53,769 nucleotides of DNA from Candidatus Zixiibacteriota bacterium (GTDB lineage Bacteria > Zixibacteria > MSB-5A5 > JAABVY01 > JAHJOQ01). The translations under genes were made by a program, and so were the position numbers. Each line of letters begins with the position of its first letter. The first letter of the stretch is position 1. The DNA lies in NCBI GenBank assembly GCA_018820315.1, contig JAHJOQ010000086.1:1-53769 (forward strand), read 5' to 3'. Shown one piece after another: positions 18,839 to 28,039 of the stretch. A model generated the notes under the pieces. That model was not told the DNA's origin. It saw only the letters and a list, made by a program, of their open reading frames with translations, and did no database searches.

Positions 18839-19957
18839 TTACAAATTGTCGGCTACTGCGTGGCCTACTTCAAGCGTTGTGTTCGATCCGCCCATATCGT
18901 ATGTGCGAATCTTGCCATCCTTGATAACCTTGGCGATTGCAGATTCAAGCGCATTCGCCATATCAGTCTCATCGAGCCAATCGAGCATCATCTTGGTCGT
19001 GAGCAGCATTGCCATCGGGTTTACTTTGTACTTCCCGGCGTACTTCGGTGCAGAGCCGTGCGTCGGCTCGAACACCGCGACTTCCTTGCCGATGTTGCCG
19101 GAGCATGCGAACCCGAGTCCGCCGACAAGCTGAGCACACAAATCGGAGATGATGTCCCCGAACATGTTTGAAGTGACGATCACTCCGTAATCGAGCGGAT
19201 TCTTAAGCAGCCACATGCACATGGCATCTATGTTGGTTTCCCAGAGTTCAATATCGGGATATTTTTTTGCTACTGTTCGAGCTGTGCGAACGAAAAGCCC
19301 GGAGGTCTCGCGGATAACGTTCGGTTTCTCGACCACAGTGACACTTTTGTAGCCGTACTTCTTCGCGTACTCAAATGCCGCCGTGATTATGCTCGTCGAG
19401 GCCTGCTCAGAGATGATCCGCATCGACACTGCAAGTTTGTCTAAGCCATATTTCTCAAACCGTGCAATCTTCTTGTTCTTTGCCTTGATAGCGTCAAAGA
19501 CATCTTCAGGGAACGGAAAGAATTCGACACCGCTATAGAGATCCTCTGTATTCTCACGAAATACACAAAGATCGACGCCATCGCGATAATTGAGCGGGTT
19601 CCCCTCGTACCCCTTGCATGGTCTGAGATTGGTGCCGAGGTCAAAGAGCTGGCGCAGTCCGACGATTGGAGATGAGTATACGAGGTTCGTTCCCTGCAGC
19701 TCAGGGATCAGCTCCCGCTCGGCTTCCTCTTTCGGTTTTGAAGTAATCGCACCGAATAGCGCGCAGTCAGCCTTCTTGAGCAATTCAATTGTTCGATCCG
19801 GAAGCGGATTTCCTTCCTTGCACCAGAATTCCCAGCCGATATCACCATGCGGATATTCAGCATCGAGTCCGAGTTTGTCGAGGACGATCCTTGCCGCCTC
19901 CATTACATCAACGCCGACTCCGTCACCCGGCAGCCACGCGATCCGATACTTTGCCAT
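18839..19957 (-). CDS. Isocitrate/isopropylmalate dehydrogenase family enzyme, probably isocitrate dehydrogenase
   Basis: Enzymes of this family oxidatively decarboxylate 2-hydroxy acids with NAD(P) and a divalent metal. The 372-residue protein has WLPGDGVG at the N-terminus, the substrate helix FRENTEDLYSGVEF (about 135), VVEKPNVIRETSG, the metal Asp cluster in SNMFGDIISDL, and the nucleotide site FEPTHGSAPKYAGK. NTED, rather than the isopropylmalate-type helix, points to isocitrate or homoisocitrate, and no leu genes are nearby. GGAGGT precedes the ATG. It lies seven bases after a PorV-like gene, an unexpected partner. Confidence 0.88.
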   Translation of the reverse strand: MAKYRIAWLPGDGVGVDVMEAARIVLDKLGLDAEYPHGDIGWEFWCKEGNPLPDRTIELLKKADCALFGAITSKPKEEAERELIPELQGTNLVYSSPIVGLRQLFDLGTNLRPCKGYEGNPLNYRDGVDLCVFRENTEDLYSGVEFFPFPEDVFDAIKAKNKKIARFEKYGLDKLAVSMRIISEQASTSIITAAFEYAKKYGYKSVTVVEKPNVIRETSGLFVRTARTVAKKYPDIELWETNIDAMCMWLLKNPLDYGVIVTSNMFGDIISDLCAQLVGGLGFACSGNIGKEVAVFEPTHGSAPKYAGKYKVNPMAMLLTTKMMLDWLDETDMANALESAIAKVIKDGKIRTYDMGGSNTTLEVGHAVADNL

Positions 19958-19964
19958 CGAGAAT

Positions 19965-20885
19965 TTACCTCCAGCTAAACGTCAGTGAAAACCTGTGCGA
20001 GTCACCAAGATCTGACTCAATGGGAGTATAACTGTAATCAATTGATGCGAATTTATGTCTAACACCAAAGCCGAAAGCGAGATCGCGAATATCGTATCCG
20101 GACGCATAACCGGCCCTTAGGGTCAGGATTTCTGAAATAACGTTTTCGGCGCCCACATGGAGGTGAGCCTTGCCATCAGTAGGAGTCACAAGACTTGCGC
20201 CGAACTTGAATGTACGATACGAGTACGAGCCGCCGCCGCGAACAACGGTCGGCAGATCATCCTCTTGATCTTGAAGTTTCATCTTCGAGCCAAGATTCGA
20301 TACCGACAGTCCTAACAGGATGCCCGGCATGAATTCATACAAGCCTCCAAGATCAACTGCGTATGCGCTACCGGAAGTGACATCAATCTTTTCGTAGATC
20401 AGTTTGGTGGTAAGTCCAATCGACAATTCGGGTGATATTACCGCACCAACCGTCAAGCCAGCAATCAGATCCTGGGCATCGAATAGTGACAAAGGTTCGG
20501 TCGTCGGATCCGTCCTTCTTTCGATGTCTCCGATTGAATTGTACAGGATCGACAAACCGATGGCGATCTTGTCAGGGCGATAGACAAAACCTACATACTC
20601 GGAGCGAATATCGTCGATCCACTCGTTATGCATAAGTCCAACAGAGTAAGTTCCGGCGTGTACGGTGCCAGCGGGATTATAATAAAGCGCAAATACGTCA
20701 GATGCAACTGCGCCGAAAGCCTCCGCAGAGCCAGCCTGTGCTGCACCTGGCGCTATTCTGAGACCGGCGACTCCGCTCGCTCCGCGATCGGTGTAAGTCT
20801 GCGCCGATGCCATCGACGCCGTCAGGCAAATGAGACTTACGACCGCAATGGCCAGTCTGATGCCTGATTTATGATTTGGAATCAT
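19965..20885 (-). CDS. PorV/PorQ-family outer-membrane barrel protein (first of pair)
   Basis: The product has a signal peptide (about residues 1-29, ending in SMASAQ), then the PorV-like opening GVAGLRIAPGAAQAGSAEAF and ASDVFALYYNPAG. The rest is alternating beta strands ending in an aromatic-terminated strand (HRFSLTFSWR), as expected for an outer-membrane barrel. PorV-type proteins in Bacteroidetes work with type IX secretion as carriers of sorted proteins. That role here is inferred. The start at 20885 has GAGAGG eight bases upstream. It follows its paralog by 28 bases. Confidence 0.82.
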   Translation of the reverse strand: MIPNHKSGIRLAIAVVSLICLTASMASAQTYTDRGASGVAGLRIAPGAAQAGSAEAFGAVASDVFALYYNPAGTVHAGTYSVGLMHNEWIDDIRSEYVGFVYRPDKIAIGLSILYNSIGDIERRTDPTTEPLSLFDAQDLIAGLTVGAVISPELSIGLTTKLIYEKIDVTSGSAYAVDLGGLYEFMPGILLGLSVSNLGSKMKLQDQEDDLPTVVRGGGSYSYRTFKFGASLVTPTDGKAHLHVGAENVISEILTLRAGYASGYDIRDLAFGFGVRHKFASIDYSYTPIESDLGDSHRFSLTFSWR

Positions 20886-20913
20886 ATGCAATACCTCTCA
20901 GCCATCTTTCAGA

Positions 20914-21882
20914 TCAAAATGTAATCCCAACACTGAATATGTGATCAGATCTCTCTCCCGCTTTCGATGCGGAAAACGCGTAATTCAGCTGCAGATCATA
21001 AGAATCAAGCCTCTTGGTAACTGCGCCGCCGAATGTCGGGTGAAAACCATCGAGTCCGGTTCTCAGTTTGAATATATCAGACAGGGCGTACTCAGTTCCA
21101 GCATGCAGGCTGATCGACTGCCACTGATACTTCCGCGCATCCACAGCAACGAGGAGCTTCTTATTCAGACCCATAACCGACACACCGCCTCCGATAAGAA
21201 TCGGGAAATCATCCGTCCGCGAATCCCCGAGCTCACCCCGGGTAGCCCAGTAATCTCCCGTGGTCCAGATGTAGCGGGCGCCAAGGTTCGCAACTACCAA
21301 TCCGAATCGCACGAAATCGAGCTTCGAGTCTTCATCAAGCCCTTCTCCCTTGGAGAGCTTGACATAAGTGCCTACGTCGAAACTGACCGTGTTAGACTTT
21401 ACACCAGCCAGATTTGCGAACATGTACTTCCCGGTTCCTCCCACAGCGACATACCTGGAGAACCGTCTGGAAAATCCAATCATGAGCGCATTCTCAGAGT
21501 CATCAAGATTGTCGCCCGGGTCTCCAAGCTCATTTCGCTCTACGATGCTCCCCACTCCCCTGAAAATCCAACCAAATGAAATTGTAGCCTCTCCCCTGGC
21601 AGGGATATCGATGGAAGCATATCCGAGTTTTCTGTCCATATCCATTACGCGATATGAGAAGCCGACTCTTTTCTTCAATTCAAACACCGAACCGGCGGGA
21701 TTATAGAAAATCGCGGAGGCATCATCCGAAACACCATAGTATGCCTGCCCCATTCCAACAGCACGGGCCGATAGGCCAACCTGTAGGAACGATCCTGCAT
21801 ATCCGCCGTCTCCAGTTTCGGCGATCACCTGGGAGACGAAACATGCTGGAATGAGCAAGAATGCAATTAGTAATTTCTTCAT
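20914..21882 (-). CDS. PorV/PorQ-family outer-membrane barrel protein (second of pair)
   Basis: The 322-residue protein has the start at 21882 with GAAGGGAG upstream; an open frame further upstream only overlaps the previous gene. The signal peptide is MKKLLIAFLLIPACFVSQVIA. The PorV signature follows as FLQVGLSARAVGMGQAYYG and DDASAIFYNPAG. The barrel ends in DHIFSVGITF with a terminal aromatic residue. It lies 14 bases downstream of a large secreted protein, which could be its cargo or partner. Relationship to the neighbouring gene is by family, not close identity. Confidence 0.82.
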   Translation of the reverse strand: MKKLLIAFLLIPACFVSQVIAETGDGGYAGSFLQVGLSARAVGMGQAYYGVSDDASAIFYNPAGSVFELKKRVGFSYRVMDMDRKLGYASIDIPARGEATISFGWIFRGVGSIVERNELGDPGDNLDDSENALMIGFSRRFSRYVAVGGTGKYMFANLAGVKSNTVSFDVGTYVKLSKGEGLDEDSKLDFVRFGLVVANLGARYIWTTGDYWATRGELGDSRTDDFPILIGGGVSVMGLNKKLLVAVDARKYQWQSISLHAGTEYALSDIFKLRTGLDGFHPTFGGAVTKRLDSYDLQLNYAFSASKAGERSDHIFSVGITF

Positions 21883-21896
21883 TCCGGGTCTCCCTT

Positions 21897-24362
21897 CTAC
21901 GGCAACACCATAAGTTTGCCCCACTCTTTGCCACCATCTGCTTTCTCGATGACGAAGAAATAGGTTCCGGCGGTCACAAAATCTCCATTCTCGTTTCTCA
22001 TATCCCATCTATCATCATCGTCCTGATCGGACGTTTCACGCGGCTCTCTCGGTCGATTATCGATCACAGTCGCCACAAGGTTCATCGCGAAATCATATAC
22101 TTTGATCGTCACAAAGTCAGGTTCGGGCAAATGGTAGTGGAATCTCACTATTCCAAGTCCCTTGGTTGGAGACGATGGAACCGGGGTTGCATACGGCTTC
22201 CCACCTTCCGAATCGGCGACGCTACGGAATTCCCGGAAGATCACCGGATCACCGGACAAATCCTGCCTTATGATTCCGTCACTCGAACCGACCCACAAAA
22301 CACCATCAGCAACTCTTACACTGTAGAATTCCGCATCATCGGATATCTCTCTGCGATCCGACTCCACGAATGAAAGCTTCGAGAATTCGCTCTCCGCATC
22401 AAGTTTCCTGAAAAGCCCCTGACTCGAAGCGTAGTAGACATCTCCTTCGTCGAATGCGAAATTCCATACCTGAACCCCGTCCTGACGCACAATCCAATCC
22501 GCACCACTGTTGGTTGTGGATGTAATTCCGTTATCTCCGGTCTCCGTCTTCTGTGTTGCCGCCCAGATGGTCTTCTGGTTATTGTGGTACTGAATTCCCA
22601 ATGCTGTTACGAAATCACCCGAAAGGCCATTGTCCATATCATACAGGAGATGAAAATCGTACTTCTGCGGATCGGTATTCACATTCTCAGCTATGAAGAG
22701 AAATCCGCCGACAGTTCTGATTGGAAGTTCGCGGGTGGCAACCCACATATCCTTGTCTGTTGGTTCGATCCTCGTGAACGTGGAATCAAGTCCGAAGTGA
22801 CCGTTCTTGTCAAAGAGAGTGAATTCATCCGAGGAACTTCCCTCCAGACCTGTCCAGAGCAGGCCGGCTTCAGAAGATATCCACAGTAAATCAAGGTAGA
22901 TTCCGAAATCATACGCGGCGGTAGGCTGAAGCGAATATTCCCACGATATACCGTCATCTGCCGACATCATCACGCGATACTCTCCAATCTCTTCATCTAC
23001 TGGATGAGTCGCGACCCAGATTTGTTTCGTAGTGTCCTCATCGGTCTCATAACTCCTGATGTAGACCGCCTCGATGTGCTGCCCATTCGAATCGTTGTCG
23101 TCAAATGGAATATGCTTTATGTCATACGGATCGGCTGCAAGATCATCGAAGGAGAATACGTATAGCCCGGTGTCGGTGCCGGTCCAAAGCGCTACGCTGT
23201 CTCCGCCCAATTGCTCAGCACACATCGAGTAGAATCGATTGAATGGCTGATCCGGCGAATCGTCTCCGCTCACCGGAAGGATTGATTCCCAGTTCGCTCC
23301 ACTGTCCGTGGATCGTATCAGACCGCCCGCTGAGCATGCCGCGAATACGGTTCCATCGACATTCAGAATCCTGCTGACAAACTTGCCCGATCCAACGGCC
23401 TGATCAGGTTCGACCGATGCCCAGGAGTCGCCATCGTCAGTGGAGACATTGAACCCTATCCCCTCCTCGCTGTCGGGATCCCATGCGGCCGCAACGACGA
23501 GCCCCGGTCTTGCTTCGACGGCCGTGAAGAAATCCGACAACATGCCGTCGCTCGAATCCCAGGAACGGAATCGGTATTTTACTGCCTGCTCATTCGTCAC
23601 TCCACGTGACAGGCCGCCTTCTACGGCGACCCACATTGCGGTTCCATCGTACGACAGATCAAATGTCCTCTTCCCCGCAAGCTTTGCCACCTTGTCGATG
23701 TAGATGTACCGATGAATTCCGGCTGCACTCCCAGCCCAGACGGAGACTGTGTCCTGCGAAAAAGTGTCTATGACCACTGAGTAGTACAGGTTTGTTCTTC
23801 GCTGAAAGAGGTTGTCTGTTAGATCAATGCTGTCTTCCTCACTTGCGAATATATTGTGCCAGGTCTGACCGTAGTCGAGGCTGCGGATCAATCCTCCGGC
23901 AAAGCAGGAGGCCCATGCCGCTGAATCGAGAACGGCGAGGTCATACGCTAGCATATTCGTAAATGTAGCTTGTCTCGGCTTGTACGACTCGAAAGTCGAT
24001 CCATGGTTCTGAGTGATGTTGAAGCCGTCACCGACCGGCAGTAGCTGGTCATTGAACAGCTCGTTGTGAGCCGTAGCAGCCCATAGCCTTCCGTCCGCGT
24101 AGGCTAAGGCTGCGATGTCATTCGAGTTCATGCCATTCGATCCATCGTAAGTGAACCACGTCACACCTCCATCAGTGGTTCCCGACATGCCTCTCGACGT
24201 TGCCAGCCATACAATTCCAGCATCCGGATCGTAAATTATGTCCACTGCAGAATTGTCTCTAAGCCGATTGATCGGCTCGCCGAGCTGGAAATTCATTAGA
24301 GCCTGCGACGACGAAGTGAACAGAATGAAAATGAGCGCGAGAAATGGGGCTTTTCGTAACAT
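21897..24362 (-). CDS. Large secreted propeller-like protein with FlgD-like C-terminal domain
   Basis: The 821-residue product starts at 24362 with GGAGGTCGC directly upstream and a signal peptide (MLRKAPFLALIFILFTSSSQ). The body holds many beta-propeller style repeats with W-A-T/A-x-x-x-G-L elements (VWLATSRGMSGTTDGG, LWAATAHNELF, IWAATQKTETGDNG) and Asp-box like stretches (STDSGANWESI, STNSGADWIV). The C-terminal 90 residues form a FlgD-like Ig domain (RFHYHLPEPDFVTIKVYDF ... GTYFFVIEK), typical of type IX-like sorted proteins. It heads an operon with two PorV-type genes. No catalytic residues are recognisable. Confidence 0.82.
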   Translation of the reverse strand: MLRKAPFLALIFILFTSSSQALMNFQLGEPINRLRDNSAVDIIYDPDAGIVWLATSRGMSGTTDGGVTWFTYDGSNGMNSNDIAALAYADGRLWAATAHNELFNDQLLPVGDGFNITQNHGSTFESYKPRQATFTNMLAYDLAVLDSAAWASCFAGGLIRSLDYGQTWHNIFASEEDSIDLTDNLFQRRTNLYYSVVIDTFSQDTVSVWAGSAAGIHRYIYIDKVAKLAGKRTFDLSYDGTAMWVAVEGGLSRGVTNEQAVKYRFRSWDSSDGMLSDFFTAVEARPGLVVAAAWDPDSEEGIGFNVSTDDGDSWASVEPDQAVGSGKFVSRILNVDGTVFAACSAGGLIRSTDSGANWESILPVSGDDSPDQPFNRFYSMCAEQLGGDSVALWTGTDTGLYVFSFDDLAADPYDIKHIPFDDNDSNGQHIEAVYIRSYETDEDTTKQIWVATHPVDEEIGEYRVMMSADDGISWEYSLQPTAAYDFGIYLDLLWISSEAGLLWTGLEGSSSDEFTLFDKNGHFGLDSTFTRIEPTDKDMWVATRELPIRTVGGFLFIAENVNTDPQKYDFHLLYDMDNGLSGDFVTALGIQYHNNQKTIWAATQKTETGDNGITSTTNSGADWIVRQDGVQVWNFAFDEGDVYYASSQGLFRKLDAESEFSKLSFVESDRREISDDAEFYSVRVADGVLWVGSSDGIIRQDLSGDPVIFREFRSVADSEGGKPYATPVPSSPTKGLGIVRFHYHLPEPDFVTIKVYDFAMNLVATVIDNRPREPRETSDQDDDDRWDMRNENGDFVTAGTYFFVIEKADGGKEWGKLMVLP

Positions 24363-24503
24363 GCGACCTCCAAGGCAAAACAAAAACCGCCGCGTCATGC
24401 GTAACGGTTCTTCAAGCCGGAGAATGATCATCAATTTGTGCTTTCCTGTCAACGTCTATATCTATCTGTATCTATTTCCGTTGGCTCACCTCCGGTCCGG
24501 GTT

Positions 24504-24531
24504 AATATACCGCCGCACTAATGCTTGTCAA
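24504..24531 (-). promoter_or_regulatory. Promoter of the propeller-PorV-PorV-dehydrogenase operon
   Basis: On the minus strand TTGACA (24531-24526) and TATATT (24509-24504) have a 16-base spacer. The -35 box lies across the 3' end of the Ppx/GppA gene. The leader to the ATG at 24362 is about 135 bases and has no other gene. Confidence 0.75.
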
Positions 24532-25463
24532 GCAAATTCAACCTTTCGCCCAGCCAGCTCGTAGAGCAGCCCGAAGCGTAGACTTCTGTCTGATACTCTT
24601 ACACTTGCGAGCCCCGTCTGTTCCGCAATTGCATAGCTTAACAAGCCCCCGGCAGTTATGACTTCAGCTCGTTTCGGCTCGAACGCGAGTGCCAGTCTCC
24701 TCTCGCTCAAACTCATCTGCCCGAGCTCGAAGATCAACTGCTTGTACTCAGACAACTTCATGGAAGCCCCATGGATACTGTCTGAATCATGTTGCTTCAT
24801 ACCTATTCGATAACCCTGAATGGCAGCCGGTGTTCCACCTGAGCATACTAATGAGGCAGGCCTGTCGACTGGCCCGATTCTCAGCCTCACAACCTGCTCT
24901 CTTATGCATTCGAGCACGCTTTCGAGTTCGCGTGCAGACTTCTTTCGATCCATGCCGAATCTCTCCATGAGCACCACTGAACCAATCTTATAGCTATGTG
25001 CTGAGTGTATTTTCGTCCCGCGTGCGATGACCACTTCTGATGATCCACCACCTGCATCAATCAACACTCTGCTCTGCCTGAGATTCTTCATGCCAGTGAC
25101 CGCCCCGAGATATGTCAGCGCAGCTTCACGCCTACCCGAAATCACTTCTATGCTGATACCGGTCTTTACCTCAACTTCTGAGATTACGTCAATGGAATTA
25201 GATGCTTCTCTCAGCGCAGACGTTCCGCAACACGAAATCTCCTCGACGCCATGTTCATCGCAACTTCTCTTGAATCTCTTGAGAGCACGAATCAAGCGTC
25301 CTGTGGATTGCTCGCCGATCCTGCCAGTCTCTTTTAGACCTGAGGCAAGCCTAGGCGTATCTTCGAGATTGACAATCGGCTTGCCGGGAGTGTTGCCCTT
25401 GACTCTGGAGATGGAGAGAAGTACTGAATTCGATCCTACATCAATTGCGGCTATCGTCTTCAA
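24528..25463 (-). CDS. Ppx/GppA-family phosphatase
   Basis: The family hydrolyses inorganic polyphosphate or pppGpp through an actin-like ATPase fold. The 311-residue protein shows AAIDVGSNSVLLSIS (phosphate 1), EISCCGTSALREASNS, VLIDAGGGSSEVVIA (phosphate 2) and ITAGGLLSYAI. It has the single-domain length of Ppx1/GppA-core proteins, without the C-terminal HD domain of E. coli GppA. The ATG overlaps the stop of the zinc-ribbon gene by four bases, so it is translated with that gene. Which substrate it prefers cannot be read here. Confidence 0.9.
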   Translation of the reverse strand: MKTIAAIDVGSNSVLLSISRVKGNTPGKPIVNLEDTPRLASGLKETGRIGEQSTGRLIRALKRFKRSCDEHGVEEISCCGTSALREASNSIDVISEVEVKTGISIEVISGRREAALTYLGAVTGMKNLRQSRVLIDAGGGSSEVVIARGTKIHSAHSYKIGSVVLMERFGMDRKKSARELESVLECIREQVVRLRIGPVDRPASLVCSGGTPAAIQGYRIGMKQHDSDSIHGASMKLSEYKQLIFELGQMSLSERRLALAFEPKRAEVITAGGLLSYAIAEQTGLASVRVSDRSLRFGLLYELAGRKVEFA

Positions 25464-26860
25464 ACTCGTACAGCGGCCTTTTCTATTGCCGCGCCGGTTA
25501 TTTGTTCGATCCAGAAATATCTGTCGAGAACGAACGGAAGCCAGATCAGCTTCGGCTCAGCGACCGCCGGAGTGCCGCTAACCGGCGCCTCATATAGCTT
25601 GAATCCCTTGGCAGCCTTGGTCGCAATTGTCAGTGGTACGATCATCTCGGCCGCCACGTCCGGCGAAAGTGTCACATCGGCGAAAGTATAATGCTCTCCC
25701 TTGCGTTCCGCAAATAGAAAGCTGTCGTTGCGCCGATTATAGTGTGACGCGAGTCGCATCATCCGTGCGGGATGGCTGATGTTGAACGCCGGTACGAAGA
25801 ATCTTTCGGACGAAAATTGCACGAGATTCAGCGCCCTCAGCAGTTCCCCTTTCTCCGGCCACGCTGCATCTGCGAGATTAAACACCCAGAATGGGAAAAG
25901 CTGCGCATGCTCGTCGAGATCAGATGGCACATCAAGGGCAATGTTGCGATAAGCCGATCCGTCTCCCACGAACATCTTCTCGCAATTCTCGCAATAGTAG
26001 GCTACTGATGTTTGATTCGCCGGCAGATCGACACCACAATTCGGGCAGCGATGTGGCGCGATTTCGACAGAAAGTGTCGCATCGCATGCACTGACATCCG
26101 GTGCAGGAATCTCGATCTCTCCTCTATTCAGCGAAACGACTCTTTTCGCAAGCGGATCGAACTGCGCTGTCTGCTTTCCGAGCGCATTCGTGAACGAGGC
26201 AATCCACATCGGGAAATAGATCAGACTCTGCTTCACGCCGACAGCGATCGTCTCAACAGTCGAATCGAGCCGGGCCGCCGTATGCGAAAGGCTCGTTACA
26301 GCCTTGTCGAAGTGCTGCCGGGCATCTTCTTCCGTCACCGTCACCGGCATCAGCGCATTGGATTCGCAAGCTTCCAGATCGAGTGCGACCAGCTTCAACA
26401 CCTGCGTTCTGATGCCAAGCGAATCGACTCCCCATAGCAGACTATCATTCGCGCAGAAGCTTGTCTCACGCGGCGATATCTTCAACTCCGTACGCGGAGT
26501 GTCGTCAACCTCATCCTGGGTCAAGTTGCCATATTCTGAATGTCCCTGTCCGGCGGGTCTGTCGTCGATTGCGAAAACAGTTCCTGCCACTCGCCAGAAA
26601 GGCAGAAATATCCGAGTTATATTCCCCCAGCTCGACACAAGTGGTTCGCTGATTTTCTTGAGGTGACTCTCGATCAGAAACTTCGCCTCGCGGCGTTCGA
26701 GATCGTCGGGGATGTAATACTTCGCCGTTCCCTTCCTGCGCACGATCTTCATAACCGACGCGCAGTGGCTGCAGACTGTGGTGCGGCTCGCCTCGTCAAT
26801 TTCAAGCGAGCCGCCACAGAAACAACATTGTATTCCGAGTTTGTATCCCGAAGCTCTCAT
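25460..26860 (-). CDS. Zinc-ribbon protein of unknown function coupled to SPFH and Ppx genes
   Basis: I do not recognise a named family. The 466-residue soluble protein has an N-terminal zinc ribbon (CCFCG and CSHC, residues about 12-33) and a second ribbon near the middle (CPNCG and CENC, about 275-300). Between and after them are beta-rich segments containing repeated FPFW or FLPFW motifs (ITRIFLPFWRVAG, QLFPFWVFN, IWLPFVLDRYFW). The ATG at 26860 shares one base with the SPFH stop (TGATG) and its own stop overlaps the Ppx start (ATGA). The tight coupling implies one complex or pathway. A membrane-surface adaptor for the SPFH protein is a guess. Confidence 0.8.
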   Translation of the reverse strand: MRASGYKLGIQCCFCGGSLEIDEASRTTVCSHCASVMKIVRRKGTAKYYIPDDLERREAKFLIESHLKKISEPLVSSWGNITRIFLPFWRVAGTVFAIDDRPAGQGHSEYGNLTQDEVDDTPRTELKISPRETSFCANDSLLWGVDSLGIRTQVLKLVALDLEACESNALMPVTVTEEDARQHFDKAVTSLSHTAARLDSTVETIAVGVKQSLIYFPMWIASFTNALGKQTAQFDPLAKRVVSLNRGEIEIPAPDVSACDATLSVEIAPHRCPNCGVDLPANQTSVAYYCENCEKMFVGDGSAYRNIALDVPSDLDEHAQLFPFWVFNLADAAWPEKGELLRALNLVQFSSERFFVPAFNISHPARMMRLASHYNRRNDSFLFAERKGEHYTFADVTLSPDVAAEMIVPLTIATKAAKGFKLYEAPVSGTPAVAEPKLIWLPFVLDRYFWIEQITGAAIEKAAVRV

Positions 26861-27981
26861 CAGCTGTTCATCTTCCTGCCGCAATTGAAGCAGAATTTCG
26901 TGCCGCCCGGAAGCTTCTGGCCACAATCGGGGCAACTCAACAACTTGGCGAGTTCATTGCCGCACTTCTGGCAAAAAACTGCATCGGGCGCGACTTCAGC
27001 GGAACAGTTTCCACAGCGATTGACGCTTACCATCTGATGACCGCATTTGTAGCAGAATCTCGATTCCTCCGGCGTATCCGCGCCGCATTCGGAACAGGTA
27101 ACGGTCGGAAGATCGGAGACTTTGAAATCGGTCTGCTCTGGCGCTAGAGCTTTCGACATCATCATCGGTGCCATCAACCCGACGCCGGCACCCATGCCAA
27201 TTCCGGCTCCTGCGCCGGCATATCCCCCCGCATTCGATGATCCAAACGCCTTCGCCATCTCGTATTTCAGGAAATGATCGAGATCGCCGACCGCGCTCAT
27301 TCCCGACTTCTCATCGATCATCCGCTGAACCTCATCGGGAGGCGTGATCGATGTGATATAGAAGTCGATCAAATCGAGGCCGTACTTCGCGAATTCATCG
27401 GTGATTAGATTCTTGATTTCAGCGGCCATCTCGGTATATTGCTCCGGCAGATCGAAAATCGTCTTCAGATTCTCACCGAAGAAGTCGTTGATACGAGCCA
27501 CGACAACATCTCTCAGGTAATCTTCTATATCATGTGTGCCATAGAGCGCCTGATGACCGACCATGCGGTTGAGAAATATCATCGGTTCTTTGATTTGGCA
27601 TGTGTACGCGCCATGTCCACGAAGTCTGATCAAGCCGAGTTCGCTATCGCGAAACGCCACAGGGTCGCGCGTTCCCCATTTTAGATTGGTAAAGACTTTG
27701 TGATTTACGAAGTAGACTTCCGCCCTGAACGGCGACTTGAATCCCCACGGAATCGACAGCAGCCGGGTCAGGATCGGGACATTTAGCGTCGTGAGCGTAT
27801 GCCTTCCCGGCCCGAGCACATCACACGCCCTGCCATTGCTGAAGAATACCGCTGTCTGGCTCTCTCTGACGATTGCCTGCGCGCCGAGTTTGATATCGAG
27901 CGAGCCCTCTTCCGGAATCCTGTGGATCATATCGCTCGAATTGAGATCGACCCACTCGATGACTTCGAGCATCATTCCCAT
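26860..27981 (-). CDS. SPFH-domain protein with three C-terminal zinc ribbons
   Basis: The 373-residue protein starts after AAAGGAG with an SPFH/band-7-like domain (about 1-240) of the virion-core-protein-like type: LGAQAIVRESQTAVFFSNGRA, then GPGRHTLTTLNVP, and the helix EIKNLITDEFAKYGLDLIDF. There is no N-terminal membrane anchor. A Gly/Ala/Met-rich hinge (about 250-280) leads to three zinc ribbons (CSECG/CYKCG, CGNCS/CQKCG, CPDCG/CFNCG). SPFH proteins scaffold membrane microdomains or cage-like rings. This one heads a coupled operon with a zinc-ribbon protein and a Ppx/GppA phosphatase. Confidence 0.87.
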   Translation of the reverse strand: MGMMLEVIEWVDLNSSDMIHRIPEEGSLDIKLGAQAIVRESQTAVFFSNGRACDVLGPGRHTLTTLNVPILTRLLSIPWGFKSPFRAEVYFVNHKVFTNLKWGTRDPVAFRDSELGLIRLRGHGAYTCQIKEPMIFLNRMVGHQALYGTHDIEDYLRDVVVARINDFFGENLKTIFDLPEQYTEMAAEIKNLITDEFAKYGLDLIDFYITSITPPDEVQRMIDEKSGMSAVGDLDHFLKYEMAKAFGSSNAGGYAGAGAGIGMGAGVGLMAPMMMSKALAPEQTDFKVSDLPTVTCSECGADTPEESRFCYKCGHQMVSVNRCGNCSAEVAPDAVFCQKCGNELAKLLSCPDCGQKLPGGTKFCFNCGRKMNS

Positions 27982-28039
27982 ACATTTCTCCTTTTGGTCA
28001 GATATATTTCGTCTCTAAAATTATCGGCAGGAAACGAGA

